Positions 16,611 to 25,490 are shown, numbered from the stretch's first letter. The stretch is 64,000 bases of DNA from a virus (IMGVR_UViG_3300020171_000003:1-64000), one strand, 5' to 3'. Notes: generated by a model from the sequence alone, not told the origin. Made by a program: numbers and translations.

Positions 16611-17690
16611 TTATTTAAATGGTAGTATATGTTGGAATTTAGATCCGGAAGTGAATAAAGCTTTTTTTATCTCTGTGTCAATTTCAACAGAAGAAGAGGT
16701 TGAAAGAATTTCTTTAAGAAAATCAGGATTAAGAGTGATTTCCATTTTCTCATCCTTTTGCAGAACAGTATCACAAGTGATTTCATAAGATGATTCACCT
16801 TTTGCTTTCTTTCCAAAGCAAGTGATTTTCTTATCTTCAAAAATAATCCGAATTAATTTCTCCTTTGCTACTTCTGATTCCGACATAATAGAAGTAACAT
16901 TTATTGCTTTAATGAAATCATCAGCAGGTAAATTGAATTTCTTACCTTTTACTTTTTCCATTAATCCAACAACATCATCAACAGGATATTCACCTTCTGT
17001 ATTTCTTGCACTTAATACAGCTTGATTATCATCCATAAAATGCAACCAATTATCTTTTAATAGATAAGCAACTGGTTTAAATTTAGCAACTTCTTTAACC
17101 GCTTTGTTTTTGATCATGAAATAATCGGAAGTAATTTCCTCATCCATTTCATAAAAAGAAGCTCGTCTACCGTCACAAGAAATAACAGAACATCCGGTAA
17201 CATAAAGATTTGTGAGTGTGTTTTGAAGTTCATCACCTCCAACACTAAATTGGCAAAGAGCTAAACCGTTTACAAAGTCTTTCGGCAAAGGTAACCATTC
17301 TGCTTCTTGATCAAAAATACTATCCTCAATCTTGTCTAAGGCTTCTCCTAAATCATTTGATACAACAACATTGAAAGACGCTTTAGCTTTACCACTCTTT
17401 ACATTAATAATACCTTCGGCTGTTTTGATCAGTTGGATATCTTCTTCACTTGCAGACACAAAAGACAGGAACTCTTTTGCTGGTACAGAAAATGGAAAAT
17501 CAGTTTTAAAAGGATAGTGATAACTGATTCTATCATTATAGGTTATTACATCTTCACCGGTGAAAATGAAATGAGTCATTTGCTCGATGACCTCTTTTGC
17601 GGCTAAGCCTGGCGAAACCTTCCTCAAAGCTGATTCGAGGAGACTCTTTTGGAACTGTGTTGACTGAATTTCTTTTTGTAATTTTGGCAT
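16611..17690 (-). CDS. Sliding clamp (DnaN-like)
   Basis: 359 residues. The N-terminal pattern (TYNDRISYHYPF then VPAKEFLSFV) and later sections with repeated beta-alpha-beta layout fit a beta-type clamp; GRRASFYEM and LPADDFIKAI are typical strands and helices of domains 2 and 3. It keeps the PolA-type polymerase on DNA. GGAG lies at good spacing before the ATG, although the start is inside the end of the DpdA gene. Confidence 0.8.
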   Translation of the reverse strand: MPKLQKEIQSTQFQKSLLESALRKVSPGLAAKEVIEQMTHFIFTGEDVITYNDRISYHYPFKTDFPFSVPAKEFLSFVSASEEDIQLIKTAEGIINVKSGKAKASFNVVVSNDLGEALDKIEDSIFDQEAEWLPLPKDFVNGLALCQFSVGGDELQNTLTNLYVTGCSVISCDGRRASFYEMDEEITSDYFMIKNKAVKEVAKFKPVAYLLKDNWLHFMDDNQAVLSARNTEGEYPVDDVVGLMEKVKGKKFNLPADDFIKAINVTSIMSESEVAKEKLIRIIFEDKKITCFGKKAKGESSYEITCDTVLQKDEKMEITLNPDFLKEILSTSSSVEIDTEIKKALFTSGSKFQHILPFK

Positions 17691-18684
17691 CTGGTCTTTC
17701 TCCTTTTTTCAAACATAAAATGTTTTCAGAATTGTTTTCAAACCAATATGAAATTAATCTACGATATGTACCATCTATTTCTATAACTTTTCCGGACACC
17801 TCCACTTCTCTGTCATAGTTTAACATTTGAGGAAAGTTTCCTGCAAAAAACAAATTTAAATCCATTTGTTTTCCTGCTTCAAGATAAAAAAGCATATTAA
17901 TGAAATCTCGCTGACTACCATCATTACATACTCCTGGTTCTATTATTTCTTCTTTACCGTTATTCATTACAGAAGAACCAACTTTAAATCCTAAACTTTC
18001 AATGTATTCTTTAAAATATCTTTTTTCTATTTTTGAGGAAGTTTGATAGTGTTTATTTTGTTCATTTCTTCTTGGACTTCTTTCTGACATTGTTACTATC
18101 CAAGGGATCTCATTAAACACATATTTATTTTTTCGTGTTTTCGGAATAATAATGAGGCCGTATCTTGAGAACTGGACCCAAGAACTTGAATCAACAGAGT
18201 ACCAAGGATATCTATTCATAAGAGGTAAAGAAGTCATGGCAAAACCGTGAGTATTCTTTTTGCCAATCATACTGAAAACTTTGTCACCGAAAGATATGTA
18301 ATCTTTTTTTGACATATCTTGACCGAGTCCTCCTATACCGATATATTCATAATTATCAATATAGTGTTTCAAGTATTTAAAATCTTCTTTAGGGTGAAAG
18401 ACAGGTAAAGGGTTTAAATGATGTTTTTCTTCCAAATACTTCTGAACTTTTAAGGTTCCTTCTGCATTAAAGATTACGTCAATATTAACATATAATTCTA
18501 ACAAGTCAACATTTTTCTTTACATATTCCGCATAGTTATCAACGTAGGTCCAAAACTCTTCGGAGTCATAAAAGGAAAAATCAAGTGTAGAAACATCTTT
18601 CCTTTCTTTTTGTTTGTTAATAACATGTTCGGTGTAAAGGGAATGCGCTCCTGAATCAAGAAATACTTTTATATTTGGATTCAT
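17554..18684 (-). CDS. dpdA: DpdA-like DNA transglycosylase (TGT family) for 7-deazaguanine insertion
   Basis: 376 residues. Start set at MNPNIKVFLDSGAHS, just after the glycosyltransferase stop. TGT-like barrel features: FLDSGAH (8-14), LYVNIDVI (64-71), PVFH (94-97), GIGGL (116-120) and SVDSSSW (163-169), the last being typical of phage DpdA proteins. It should swap guanine in DNA for a 7-deazaguanine base. FolE, QueE and QueD genes upstream supply that base. The last 45 codons overlap the clamp gene in another frame and look unlike the rest. Confidence 0.85.
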   Translation of the reverse strand: MNPNIKVFLDSGAHSLYTEHVINKQKERKDVSTLDFSFYDSEEFWTYVDNYAEYVKKNVDLLELYVNIDVIFNAEGTLKVQKYLEEKHHLNPLPVFHPKEDFKYLKHYIDNYEYIGIGGLGQDMSKKDYISFGDKVFSMIGKKNTHGFAMTSLPLMNRYPWYSVDSSSWVQFSRYGLIIIPKTRKNKYVFNEIPWIVTMSERSPRRNEQNKHYQTSSKIEKRYFKEYIESLGFKVGSSVMNNGKEEIIEPGVCNDGSQRDFINMLFYLEAGKQMDLNLFFAGNFPQMLNYDREVEVSGKVIEIDGTYRRLISYWFENNSENILCLKKGERPDAKITKRNSVNTVPKESPRISFEEGFARLSRKRGHRANDSFHFHR

Positions 18685-18685
18685 T

Positions 18686-19777
18686 TTATTTCTTTTTATA
18701 AAGTGGGTTCTCTGTTTTTCCTGTAAACATGATATCCAAGCATCTTTCAAAAGATTGATCAAAAGATGTATAAAGATAATCCCACTTTCTTGGGATTTCA
18801 TCAATATGCCGCATTATCATTTTTGCTGCCGATCTTACATCTTTTTTAACATAAAGAAATTCTTGGGGTAAACATTCCGGAAACGATCTGAAATAAGGAT
18901 AAACAGGACGACAATCACAAGTAAGTGCTTCAAGTAAGGTCCAAGAAACCCAATCCTGATCTGCACAATTGAATTGAATTTTAGATTCCAATAAATTGAA
19001 ATAGTATTCTTCTTTGGTTAAATTTGTTTTGACTTCAATATAATCTTTTAAATAAGAAGGTATAGAAGGCTCTTTACTGCTTGAAGTTGTGACAAGAAAC
19101 TTTGGCGGATCCTGATACATTTGATTCATATAAGATACCACATTGAGAAAAAACTTAGGATCTTTTTCAGTATCCCATCTACTTGTAAAGATAACTTGTC
19201 TTTTCTTTTTCGGCAATACTTCTGGAAAGTGTGTTTTCACTTCTAAAGATTGATAAGGAAGACCTGTTAGATAAACTTTTGGTCCTATATTATTCATTTT
19301 ACAAAGGTCTTGAAGTTCAGTACTTGTTACAAATATTCCGTTAAATATTTTACCATACCCTACTTCTAAAGGACGCATCCAACTTCTCATGCTGTAAGTG
19401 AAATCAAAAATATCAACGGATTGAGCATGAAGCATGGAAAAATATTTTAAATTTAAATCGGTTAGTTCATCTGCATATTTAATCGCTTCAATTCCTGGAG
19501 TCCAGAAATCATCGAAATAAAGAATATCGCCACGCCTTACTATACCGTTATGCATTGCTTCAAGAAAATAAGCTACTTGGGTTAAAGACCAGATACCTCT
19601 GCCGTGTGCATCAAGAACAGAACCTTGTTTAATTTCATCAGTAAAACGCTTACCCTCTACTCTTGTATAAGCAATATCTCTTTTTTTAAGAACAGATTCA
19701 ATCCAACCATCATCTTTTCTTGATAGTTGCATAGTGTATCTTTCTTTATACGGTTCTAACGGAAAGTACCAGAGCAT
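18686..19777 (-). CDS. GT-B glycosyltransferase inside DNA-modification cassette
   Basis: 363 residues. The C-terminal half is GT4-like: VIFTSRWDTEKDPKFFL starts a Rossmann-like domain, and DWVSWTLLEAL provides the donor-binding helix seen before the usual conserved Glu. The N-terminal half has HGRGIWSL and DILYFDDFW. It lies 1 bp upstream of dpdA and downstream of folE, so a sugar could be added to the modified base or to another target. Phage-encoded glucosylation of modified bases is known for 5-hydroxymethylcytosine; a 7-deazaguanine target would be new and is inference. Confidence 0.75.
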   Translation of the reverse strand: MLWYFPLEPYKERYTMQLSRKDDGWIESVLKKRDIAYTRVEGKRFTDEIKQGSVLDAHGRGIWSLTQVAYFLEAMHNGIVRRGDILYFDDFWTPGIEAIKYADELTDLNLKYFSMLHAQSVDIFDFTYSMRSWMRPLEVGYGKIFNGIFVTSTELQDLCKMNNIGPKVYLTGLPYQSLEVKTHFPEVLPKKKRQVIFTSRWDTEKDPKFFLNVVSYMNQMYQDPPKFLVTTSSSKEPSIPSYLKDYIEVKTNLTKEEYYFNLLESKIQFNCADQDWVSWTLLEALTCDCRPVYPYFRSFPECLPQEFLYVKKDVRSAAKMIMRHIDEIPRKWDYLYTSFDQSFERCLDIMFTGKTENPLYKKK

Positions 19778-19788
19778 AACTTTTCTCC

Positions 19789-20256
19789 TTATAAGATTGT
19801 TTTATCTTGTTTATATAACGGATCATCCAAGCGGGTAACTTTACCTTTTAGGTGATGAACACTCCACCATTTCAATCTGTCTTTAAATACCAATTTAAAA
19901 TCTGTGATATACAAAGTTTGGGATTTAGATTTATAAGTATAAGGTAAAGCAAGAACTACCCGCATGAATGTCCTATCAAAAAACTTTTCAGGAATAAAAT
20001 CTAATTGTTTGGGATATTCTATTTCAATTACAATTTCATATTCATGGTCTTTCAAAAAAGAAAAAATTTCCTCAGCATTGTAAGGAGGCCCTGGATTATT
20101 ATCAGCCCCAAAATAAATTCTTCTAATATCCCGGTTATCTTCTAATGCTTTAATTATCTCCAAAAGTTTTATATATCTATCACCAACAAAAAGAGTTTTT
20201 GTCTTTCTTTTTGGACCTTCTACTTCTATTCCTGTGAAAAGTCGTCTCTTAATCAT
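19789..20256 (-). CDS. Unknown protein of the 7-deazaguanine cassette
   Basis: 155 residues from MIKRRLFTGIEVEGPKRKT. The start overlaps the previous stop and has GAGGTG upstream. Contains TLFVGD, RRIYFGADN and EYEIVIEIEYP, an alternating strand/helix pattern. No catalytic motif I can name. Being locked between folE and the glycosyltransferase suggests a role in making or attaching the modified base. Confidence 0.6.
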   Translation of the reverse strand: MIKRRLFTGIEVEGPKRKTKTLFVGDRYIKLLEIIKALEDNRDIRRIYFGADNNPGPPYNAEEIFSFLKDHEYEIVIEIEYPKQLDFIPEKFFDRTFMRVVLALPYTYKSKSQTLYITDFKLVFKDRLKWWSVHHLKGKVTRLDDPLYKQDKTIL

Positions 20257-20596
20257 AAAACACCTCAGCTCCGTTCTCACCATCCTCCATTACACAAACG
20301 TAAACAACATGATATCCAATGCCTTCTTTCATATCTGCATAAAGTTCATTACATAAATGCTCACAAGATAAGCCGGAATAATTTCTATTCACATAACTTT
20401 CTCCGATAATACTATCCAGATCATTTTTAGCTGTTATAAATTCCACATCTCTATTTTCATGCTCTACTCTGATTTTCATTGTTACATGAAACTCATGTCG
20501 GTGAATGCTTCTAAGATAATGTACTTCTTGAGGAGCATCAGGCCAATTATGAAATGCAGGGAATCTTGTGTTAATAATTACGTTTGTTGGATTCAT
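20249..20596 (-). CDS. Possible T-fold (QueD-like) protein
   Basis: 115 residues with FHNWPDAP then RSIHRHEFHVTMKI, resembling the HxHNF zinc strand of QueD/6-pyruvoyl-tetrahydropterin synthases. SCEHLCNELYADM resembles their TAENL helix, and VVYVCVMEDGE the closing strand. It lacks the catalytic Cys of the true QueD at 22821. It may be a diverged second T-fold enzyme or a partner; low certainty. Confidence 0.5.
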   Translation of the reverse strand: MNPTNVIINTRFPAFHNWPDAPQEVHYLRSIHRHEFHVTMKIRVEHENRDVEFITAKNDLDSIIGESYVNRNYSGLSCEHLCNELYADMKEGIGYHVVYVCVMEDGENGAEVFYD

Positions 20597-20599
20597 TGT

Positions 20600-21199
20600 T
20601 TACTCCTTATGAAGCAAAGAAATTTTAATAAGTTCATAACCTTTCATTTCTAAATGGCTATGTTGTTTGAAAATACCACGTACAGCAGAAGTGCTAAATC
20701 CGTTTCCACTTTGTTTTATTCCTCGAGACTGCATACAATCATGATGACCACGAATAACAATCATTACACCCTTAGGTTTAACATGAGTCACAAAGTTTTC
20801 TATGATCTGATGGCAAAGTCTTTCTTGTGTTTGCGGTCTTCTTGAATAATGATCAATCAATCGGGCGAATTTAGAAGCCCCGATAATCTCTTTGCTTGGA
20901 ATATACATCATCCAAGCAAGAAATTTAAAAGGAAGTAAATGATGAGAACACATGGAAACGAGTTCAATTTTATCAGAACAAATAATTTCATCATAACCTT
21001 CTATATTCGGTTGTAAGGAGTATTCTTCTTTGGTAAATTCAGAATTGATATTTTTGAAAAACTCCCGAGAGTACATTTTTGCCACACGCTCGGGAGTTTC
21101 CCTTAAATGAGTATCGTTCAAGTCTAAACCTAACTCGTAAAGAAGTTCTCCTATGTGATGAGCCACGCTGAGTTCATTCTCTGTTAGATCCGGAGTCAT
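20600..21199 (-). CDS. folE: GTP cyclohydrolase I
   Basis: 199 residues, normal length for FolE. Active-site sequences: MCSHHLLPF (zinc Cys and His), SKFARLIDHYSRRPQTQERL, and RGHHDCMQSRGI with the second zinc Cys. It converts GTP to dihydroneopterin triphosphate, the first step of 7-deazaguanine synthesis, feeding QueD. Such a copy lets the phage raise precursor supply during infection. Confidence 0.93.
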   Translation of the reverse strand: MTPDLTENELSVAHHIGELLYELGLDLNDTHLRETPERVAKMYSREFFKNINSEFTKEEYSLQPNIEGYDEIICSDKIELVSMCSHHLLPFKFLAWMMYIPSKEIIGASKFARLIDHYSRRPQTQERLCHQIIENFVTHVKPKGVMIVIRGHHDCMQSRGIKQSGNGFSTSAVRGIFKQHSHLEMKGYELIKISLLHKE

Positions 21200-21210
21200 T
21201 AAACTTATCC

Positions 21211-21834
21211 TTATTTTACGAGCTTATATACACCATCTTTAGAAGGAATACTGAAACCTTTAGTAATCAAATGTTTAATGTGGCTATGAACTCTTGAAGG
21301 TGTAGTATCCAATTTTGCTGCCGCATCTTTCAGAGTAAGACCAGTAACTACCATAAGGTCAATATCGTATGCTTGAGAACCTTTTCTTGAACCCAACGGA
21401 GACAATTCATACTCTTTTTTGGGCTTATCTACTTTCTCTTTTACTACTTTCTCTTTCTTGGGCTTAGGTTCTTTTGCAGGTCCTTTTGGGCGTCCTTTTC
21501 CTTTTTTACCTTCAGGAGGAACATCCGTCACTTCTTCCTTTTCAACTTCATCCTTGGAATCGTCTGTCGGGTTTCCATAATCGTTTTCGTCAAGTCCGTC
21601 CTCATTTTCTTCTTCTTCTACTTCATTCTTAATCAAACCGTCATTGTAAAAAGCAATGATAGCTTCATCAAGAACAATACCATCTTCATCCAACTTTTCT
21701 ACAGTTGCAATAAACCATTCACAGATAGCATCTTTCTTTGTTCCGATCAGTTTAATTTGTTCGGTTACTTCTTCCATTTCGTTCAACATTGTGCATACTT
21801 TTTTCAACTCTTTAAAATCGGTTTTATCGTACAT
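21211..21834 (-). CDS. AT-hook plus helix-turn-helix protein
   Basis: 207 residues from MYDKTDFKE. Helical N-terminus (1-65), acidic linker (EVEEEENEDGLDEND), a lysine-proline stretch with an AT-hook-like core GKGRPKGPAKEP, and a C-terminal winged/HTH domain (LTLKDAAAKLDTTPSRVHSH then IKHL). The HTH resembles the C-terminal part of the protein at 41286 (LTIKEIAEKAATKESRVNSH). It likely binds DNA. It sits inside the modification cassette, where it may be a regulator or a DNA-organising protein. Confidence 0.6.
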   Translation of the reverse strand: MYDKTDFKELKKVCTMLNEMEEVTEQIKLIGTKKDAICEWFIATVEKLDEDGIVLDEAIIAFYNDGLIKNEVEEEENEDGLDENDYGNPTDDSKDEVEKEEVTDVPPEGKKGKGRPKGPAKEPKPKKEKVVKEKVDKPKKEYELSPLGSRKGSQAYDIDLMVVTGLTLKDAAAKLDTTPSRVHSHIKHLITKGFSIPSKDGVYKLVK

Positions 21835-21851
21835 TTTTAACACCTTTCCGG

Positions 21852-22511
21852 CTATTTACAGCCAATTAGTTTGTGAATCTGATAATTAAATTTGACATGA
21901 AATAATGAATCTTTTTCCATTTTATTATATAACATGGATGCCTGCATTACATTTTTTTCTATATCTTCGGACAAACACGGACTGAATACATGATTGAATT
22001 GTTTATACACTATAGCTTTTTCTTTGGCAAATTGGTAATCTCCTTCATTTAAAATTACATGTTTGATTAAATCTTTCTCCCTTAGACAATTTAAATTTTT
22101 ATAATTAAAAACATCTTCACTTATTGCGCTCGGACCTTTCCAATCAACAATGAAACAATCTACATTAGGAATTAAATTCTCAACACAATGTGTACCGTTA
22201 GTTTCTACTGAAATAAAATAACCTGAATCTTTTAGTAATCTACATAGTAAAGACAAATCGCCTTCTTGTTCAAATGGTTCACCTCCTGTGATTAAAATAT
22301 TTTGACAATGTAACTGCTGGACTGCTTTATGAATTTCTTTAGAAGAACACTCTGAACCCAATTCTCCATCTTGAGCTTGCTTGGTGTCACAATAAGAGCA
22401 TCCACCTATACCTAAAGTGCATCCTTGCATTCGGATAAAAGTAGCCCAACTTCCTTGACCAAATAAGTTCCACTCACCATTAATGCTTCTGAAAATTTCA
22501 TTGATTTTCAT
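21852..22511 (-). CDS. queE: 7-carboxy-7-deazaguanine synthase, radical SAM
   Basis: 219 residues. INGEWNLFGQGSWATFIRMQGC matches the QueE N-terminus, with the radical-SAM cysteines in GCTLGIGGCSYCDT, then LITGGEPFEQ and SVETNGTH. It turns carboxy-tetrahydropterin into CDG. GGGAG precedes the ATG, and the start overlaps the upstream gene by 14 bp. Size is normal. Confidence 0.9.
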   Translation of the reverse strand: MKINEIFRSINGEWNLFGQGSWATFIRMQGCTLGIGGCSYCDTKQAQDGELGSECSSKEIHKAVQQLHCQNILITGGEPFEQEGDLSLLCRLLKDSGYFISVETNGTHCVENLIPNVDCFIVDWKGPSAISEDVFNYKNLNCLREKDLIKHVILNEGDYQFAKEKAIVYKQFNHVFSPCLSEDIEKNVMQASMLYNKMEKDSLFHVKFNYQIHKLIGCK

Positions 22512-22824
22512 AACCGTTCTCCCTTAAGAAATCAAAAACCTCTTTTTTTGGAACAGTACAGTTTGCCCAACTGTTAATTGTTCCCCCGCAAATACACATA
22601 TCACCTGTTTTTATATTATTTTTTAAAAGATCAGAAATGTAATAACTTTCATATCCAGTAGGTCCGCCTTCAAATTTTAATATATCCTTATTCTTTTCTT
22701 TTGCTTTTATAATAATCATTTCCAATTCTCTATTTGATATGAGCAAAAATTTTCTGTTAATATATTTATTTGTGGCCTTGTCCCAATTACCTGTTTCTTG
22801 TGTCCATTTACTTTTGATTTTCAT
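22498..22824 (-). CDS. Unknown protein between queD and queE
   Basis: 108 residues from MKIKSKWTQETGNWDK, whose ATG overlaps the queD stop (ATGA). It has a CICGGTINSWANCTV patch and a final helix KKEVFDFLRENGY. Its place between queD and queE suggests a linked role, but I see no family. Confidence 0.55.
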   Translation of the reverse strand: MKIKSKWTQETGNWDKATNKYINRKFLLISNRELEMIIIKAKEKNKDILKFEGGPTGYESYYISDLLKNNIKTGDMCICGGTINSWANCTVPKKEVFDFLRENGYENQ

Positions 22825-23204
22825 GCTGTTAGCTCCGCATAACATTTATCGGTTTCATATAATCTTACTTTTTCTAAAACAATGTGTTTCGGAAATTTAT
22901 TTAAAAGAAGATAATAAATCCATCTACACATATTTTCGGCTGTAGGGTTATCAAAAAGATCATTTAAATGGGTGTGGTCTAATTTATTAATTATCCAGGT
23001 ATTAACTACTTCTGACATTCTTTGAAAATCAAGAATCATTCCAAACTCAGGATCATTCACATCTTGAACAGTATTCTCCTTATCTGAAACAGTTATTTCT
23101 AACCGAAAATTATGGCCATGCGGATTTTTACACCTTCCCTGATGATTCGGTAAAAAATGTGAAGCCGCAAAGTCAAAGCTTTTACAAACAGTCATTGTTG
23201 GCAT
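22821..23204 (-). CDS. queD: 6-carboxy-5,6,7,8-tetrahydropterin synthase
   Basis: 127 residues. FDFAASHFLP and PHGHNFRLEITV give the zinc histidines, CKNPHGH the catalytic Cys, PTAENMCRWIYYLL the conserved helix, and VRLYETDKCYAEL the end. It converts dihydroneopterin triphosphate to carboxy-tetrahydropterin. First of the pathway genes in transcription order. Confidence 0.92.
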   Translation of the reverse strand: MPTMTVCKSFDFAASHFLPNHQGRCKNPHGHNFRLEITVSDKENTVQDVNDPEFGMILDFQRMSEVVNTWIINKLDHTHLNDLFDNPTAENMCRWIYYLLLNKFPKHIVLEKVRLYETDKCYAELTA

Positions 23205-23213
23205 ATTTCCTCC

Positions 23214-23399
23214 TTATTCTTGTTTCAATAATTTTAATCTGATTCCGAAAGGTGTAATTTCTTTCACCTTAAACTTGCTACCTTTGATTTCCAACAGTTC
23301 ACCAATAGTGAAAATTCCTTTAGATTTAGGATACTTTTTACGCATAATTGCTTCTTCTGGAGGTACTAAATATTCAAAACGTCCTTCGCCTGTATCCAT
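23214..23399 (-). CDS. Small beta-rich unknown protein
   Basis: 61 residues. ITPFGIRLKLL at the end and FTIGELLEIKGSKFKVKEI suggest a small SH3- or OB-like barrel. It follows 23409 by 9 bp. Function unknown. Confidence 0.55.
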   Translation of the reverse strand: MDTGEGRFEYLVPPEEAIMRKKYPKSKGIFTIGELLEIKGSKFKVKEITPFGIRLKLLKQE

Positions 23400-23408
23400 A
23401 CTTCCTCC

Positions 23409-23843
23409 TTAAAATTCTATATTATTTAATTTATGCAATGTGAAAGTGAGATTCTCAATACCTTGGGTAACATCATCAACATCCTCCCATAAAGAAGAAT
23501 TACCATTTTCAATCGCTTCTAAAATAGCTTCTAAAATATTAATGGCATTACGGACTTTGTCTTTTCTGGATATAATGGGTTTTTGATTTTGAGAATATTT
23601 AATTTTGGGGAAGTGGACAAAGAGTTCGTTTATTAAATCATCTATTTCGGATAGTTCACAAAGAGCATCATCAACTTCACCTAAAGCATCTTCTACCTTT
23701 TCTGCTTTTGCTCCTGAAGCTAACTTTGTTGATTGAACAGAACCTAACCATTCGTCTAACTCATCCTTCAAGTTTTCTAAGATTTCTTCTGCATCACTAA
23801 AAGCTGTTTCCATATTGTTTGTTACTGAATTGAATTTAGGCAT
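23409..23843 (-). CDS. Acidic helical unknown protein
   Basis: 144 residues, acidic and coiled-coil-like. First gene behind the promoter at 23888-23916 and probable head of the queD/queE/folE/dpdA operon. The ATG is preceded by GAAAGTGAGACTTT rather than a GGAGG site; the same leader occurs before 41822 and 41218. Function unknown. Confidence 0.6.
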   Translation of the reverse strand: MPKFNSVTNNMETAFSDAEEILENLKDELDEWLGSVQSTKLASGAKAEKVEDALGEVDDALCELSEIDDLINELFVHFPKIKYSQNQKPIISRKDKVRNAINILEAILEAIENGNSSLWEDVDDVTQGIENLTFTLHKLNNIEF

Positions 23844-23887
23844 AAAGTCTCACTTTCTTTTACAAGATTGAAAAACAAGTTGATTTC

Positions 23888-23916
23888 ATAATAAACATAA
23901 TTATGAGGGCTGTCAA
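23888..23916 (-). promoter_or_regulatory. Strong sigma70-type promoter of modification operon
   Basis: Minus strand: TTGACA (23911-23916), 17-bp spacer, TATTAT (23888-23893). Start expected near 23881, followed by a leader with GAAAGTGAGA before the ATG at 23843. It probably drives 23843 to at least dpdA and perhaps the clamp and polymerase. Confidence 0.7.
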
Positions 23917-23933
23917 TAGTTTTTTTAGGTTAT

Positions 23934-25490
23934 TTAATCTTTTTTTACTATTTTTATGAGGGAATCTAAATGTGTTTGTCCAACGTGAATATTCTGGAGA
24001 ATAGTGACTTGCTTGTTTTCATCAAAGTACTTATGTCGATGGGCGATCAAACCAACTCGCATCCGGCCTGCTTTCTTTTCTTCATTACTTTGGTTCAATC
24101 CAAATAGCACATCGACATGACCAAGCTTACCAATCCATCTTGCTGAATGCTTTGATTTAATGCTTTCAGCTTCTAAGCCTTCTCTTGTTACTTGAGTAGG
24201 AGTAATAACGGTCATTTTTTTATCTTGACCTAAAGAAGACAAAGCCATCCAAGATTGATCTTCTTTTTCTACACCAACAAGATTGTCTCGTTCTGCTTTT
24301 AAAATATCTACATAATCAATAATGAGAATATCCGGAATAAAGTTTTCATACTTTTCAAGTTGGGATAGCGATTGATATATATCCTTCACATTTGCAGTAA
24401 ATTTAGGAAAAGACATGAACCGTATTCTATTACCGTATATTTTATTAATTTGCTCTATTTTCTTAGCTACCGTAGGGTAAAGAAAATCATCCCATTCTTT
24501 TTCTATGAACCAAGAATCAAGTTCAAATTCATTTTTATATTCTGGATGATCTTTACAAAAAGTACAAGGCTCATACGTTGAGGAACCAAAATTGAATTTC
24601 TCAACATCTGGTTTAATACTATCGACCAATAAAGAAACTCTACTGAATCTACCCGGCTTTATACAAGATCCTATTTGGTTCTTAGCACAATCCCACACAG
24701 GCATCAAATTCATTTCTTTTTTTATTTTTAAAACAGGATCAATAGAAGGAGAAAGTCTTTTTATTAAACGTCCGGTCATTTCTGTAGGAGACATTTCAAG
24801 CGATATGAAAGCAACACGTTTGCCGGATAGTAATCCTATTACACCCAAATCTAACGCAAAGAATGTTTTGCCTCTTTTAAATGGAGCAGATATACCAACT
24901 AACCAACCTCTTTTAATATTCCCAAGAAACTCACCAAGATCACCAGGCATTAATAAAAATTCGTCTTTATCTTCTTCAAACACTTTGAAAACTTCATCAT
25001 CAGACAAAGGGTTTATCCATCTGTTCGTTAATTTTACAATAGGTTTGATATTCAAGAATACTGCTTCTGCTTCTTTAACTCGGTCTTGCTCTAATAAATA
25101 GCTGATTTCTTTCATGCGCTGTTCCATCTCCTGCTTTGTGAAATATTCAATAGCAGTATCAATGGCTGAAGGAGCGTTAATTGCTTTACCAGAAGCTTCA
25201 TATAATTCATTTAGTTCTAATAGGATTGTTTCAATTGCTTCCACATCTTCTGATTTTAATTGGGTACTTTTTTTAATAAACACATTGTTCATATCATTTT
25301 CAGGAACTTCTCCATAAAGTTCATAATATGATTTAACCCATTTAGCAATTGTTTTCAAGTGAGGGTTTAAAAAATAATTTATATTGAAACTTTCGTATAT
25401 ACCAGTGAAAAATTCTTTTGATACAATCATGCTTAGGATTATCCGCTTCTCTATAACAACATCTATCTTTTTCCGTTGAATAAGGGCCAT
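23934..25490 (-). CDS. DnaB-like replicative helicase
   Basis: 518 residues. Helical N-terminal part (1-150), then a RecA-type domain with Walker A APFKRGKT (202-209), VAFISLEMS, Walker B ILIIDYVDIL (about 388-397) and VITPTQVTREGLE as the DNA-contacting loop. Between Walker A and B is an unusual insert with cysteine pairs (CAKNQIGSC, CTFC) that could bind zinc. It unwinds the fork with the primase at 27401. Confidence 0.82.
   Translation of the reverse strand: MALIQRKKIDVVIEKRIILSMIVSKEFFTGIYESFNINYFLNPHLKTIAKWVKSYYELYGEVPENDMNNVFIKKSTQLKSEDVEAIETILLELNELYEASGKAINAPSAIDTAIEYFTKQEMEQRMKEISYLLEQDRVKEAEAVFLNIKPIVKLTNRWINPLSDDEVFKVFEEDKDEFLLMPGDLGEFLGNIKRGWLVGISAPFKRGKTFFALDLGVIGLLSGKRVAFISLEMSPTEMTGRLIKRLSPSIDPVLKIKKEMNLMPVWDCAKNQIGSCIKPGRFSRVSLLVDSIKPDVEKFNFGSSTYEPCTFCKDHPEYKNEFELDSWFIEKEWDDFLYPTVAKKIEQINKIYGNRIRFMSFPKFTANVKDIYQSLSQLEKYENFIPDILIIDYVDILKAERDNLVGVEKEDQSWMALSSLGQDKKMTVITPTQVTREGLEAESIKSKHSARWIGKLGHVDVLFGLNQSNEEKKAGRMRVGLIAHRHKYFDENKQVTILQNIHVGQTHLDSLIKIVKKD

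Noticed and set aside
24592-25101. Plus-strand frame of 169 codons opposite the helicase
   Set aside because: Mirror of the conserved helicase motifs on the other strand; no start signal.
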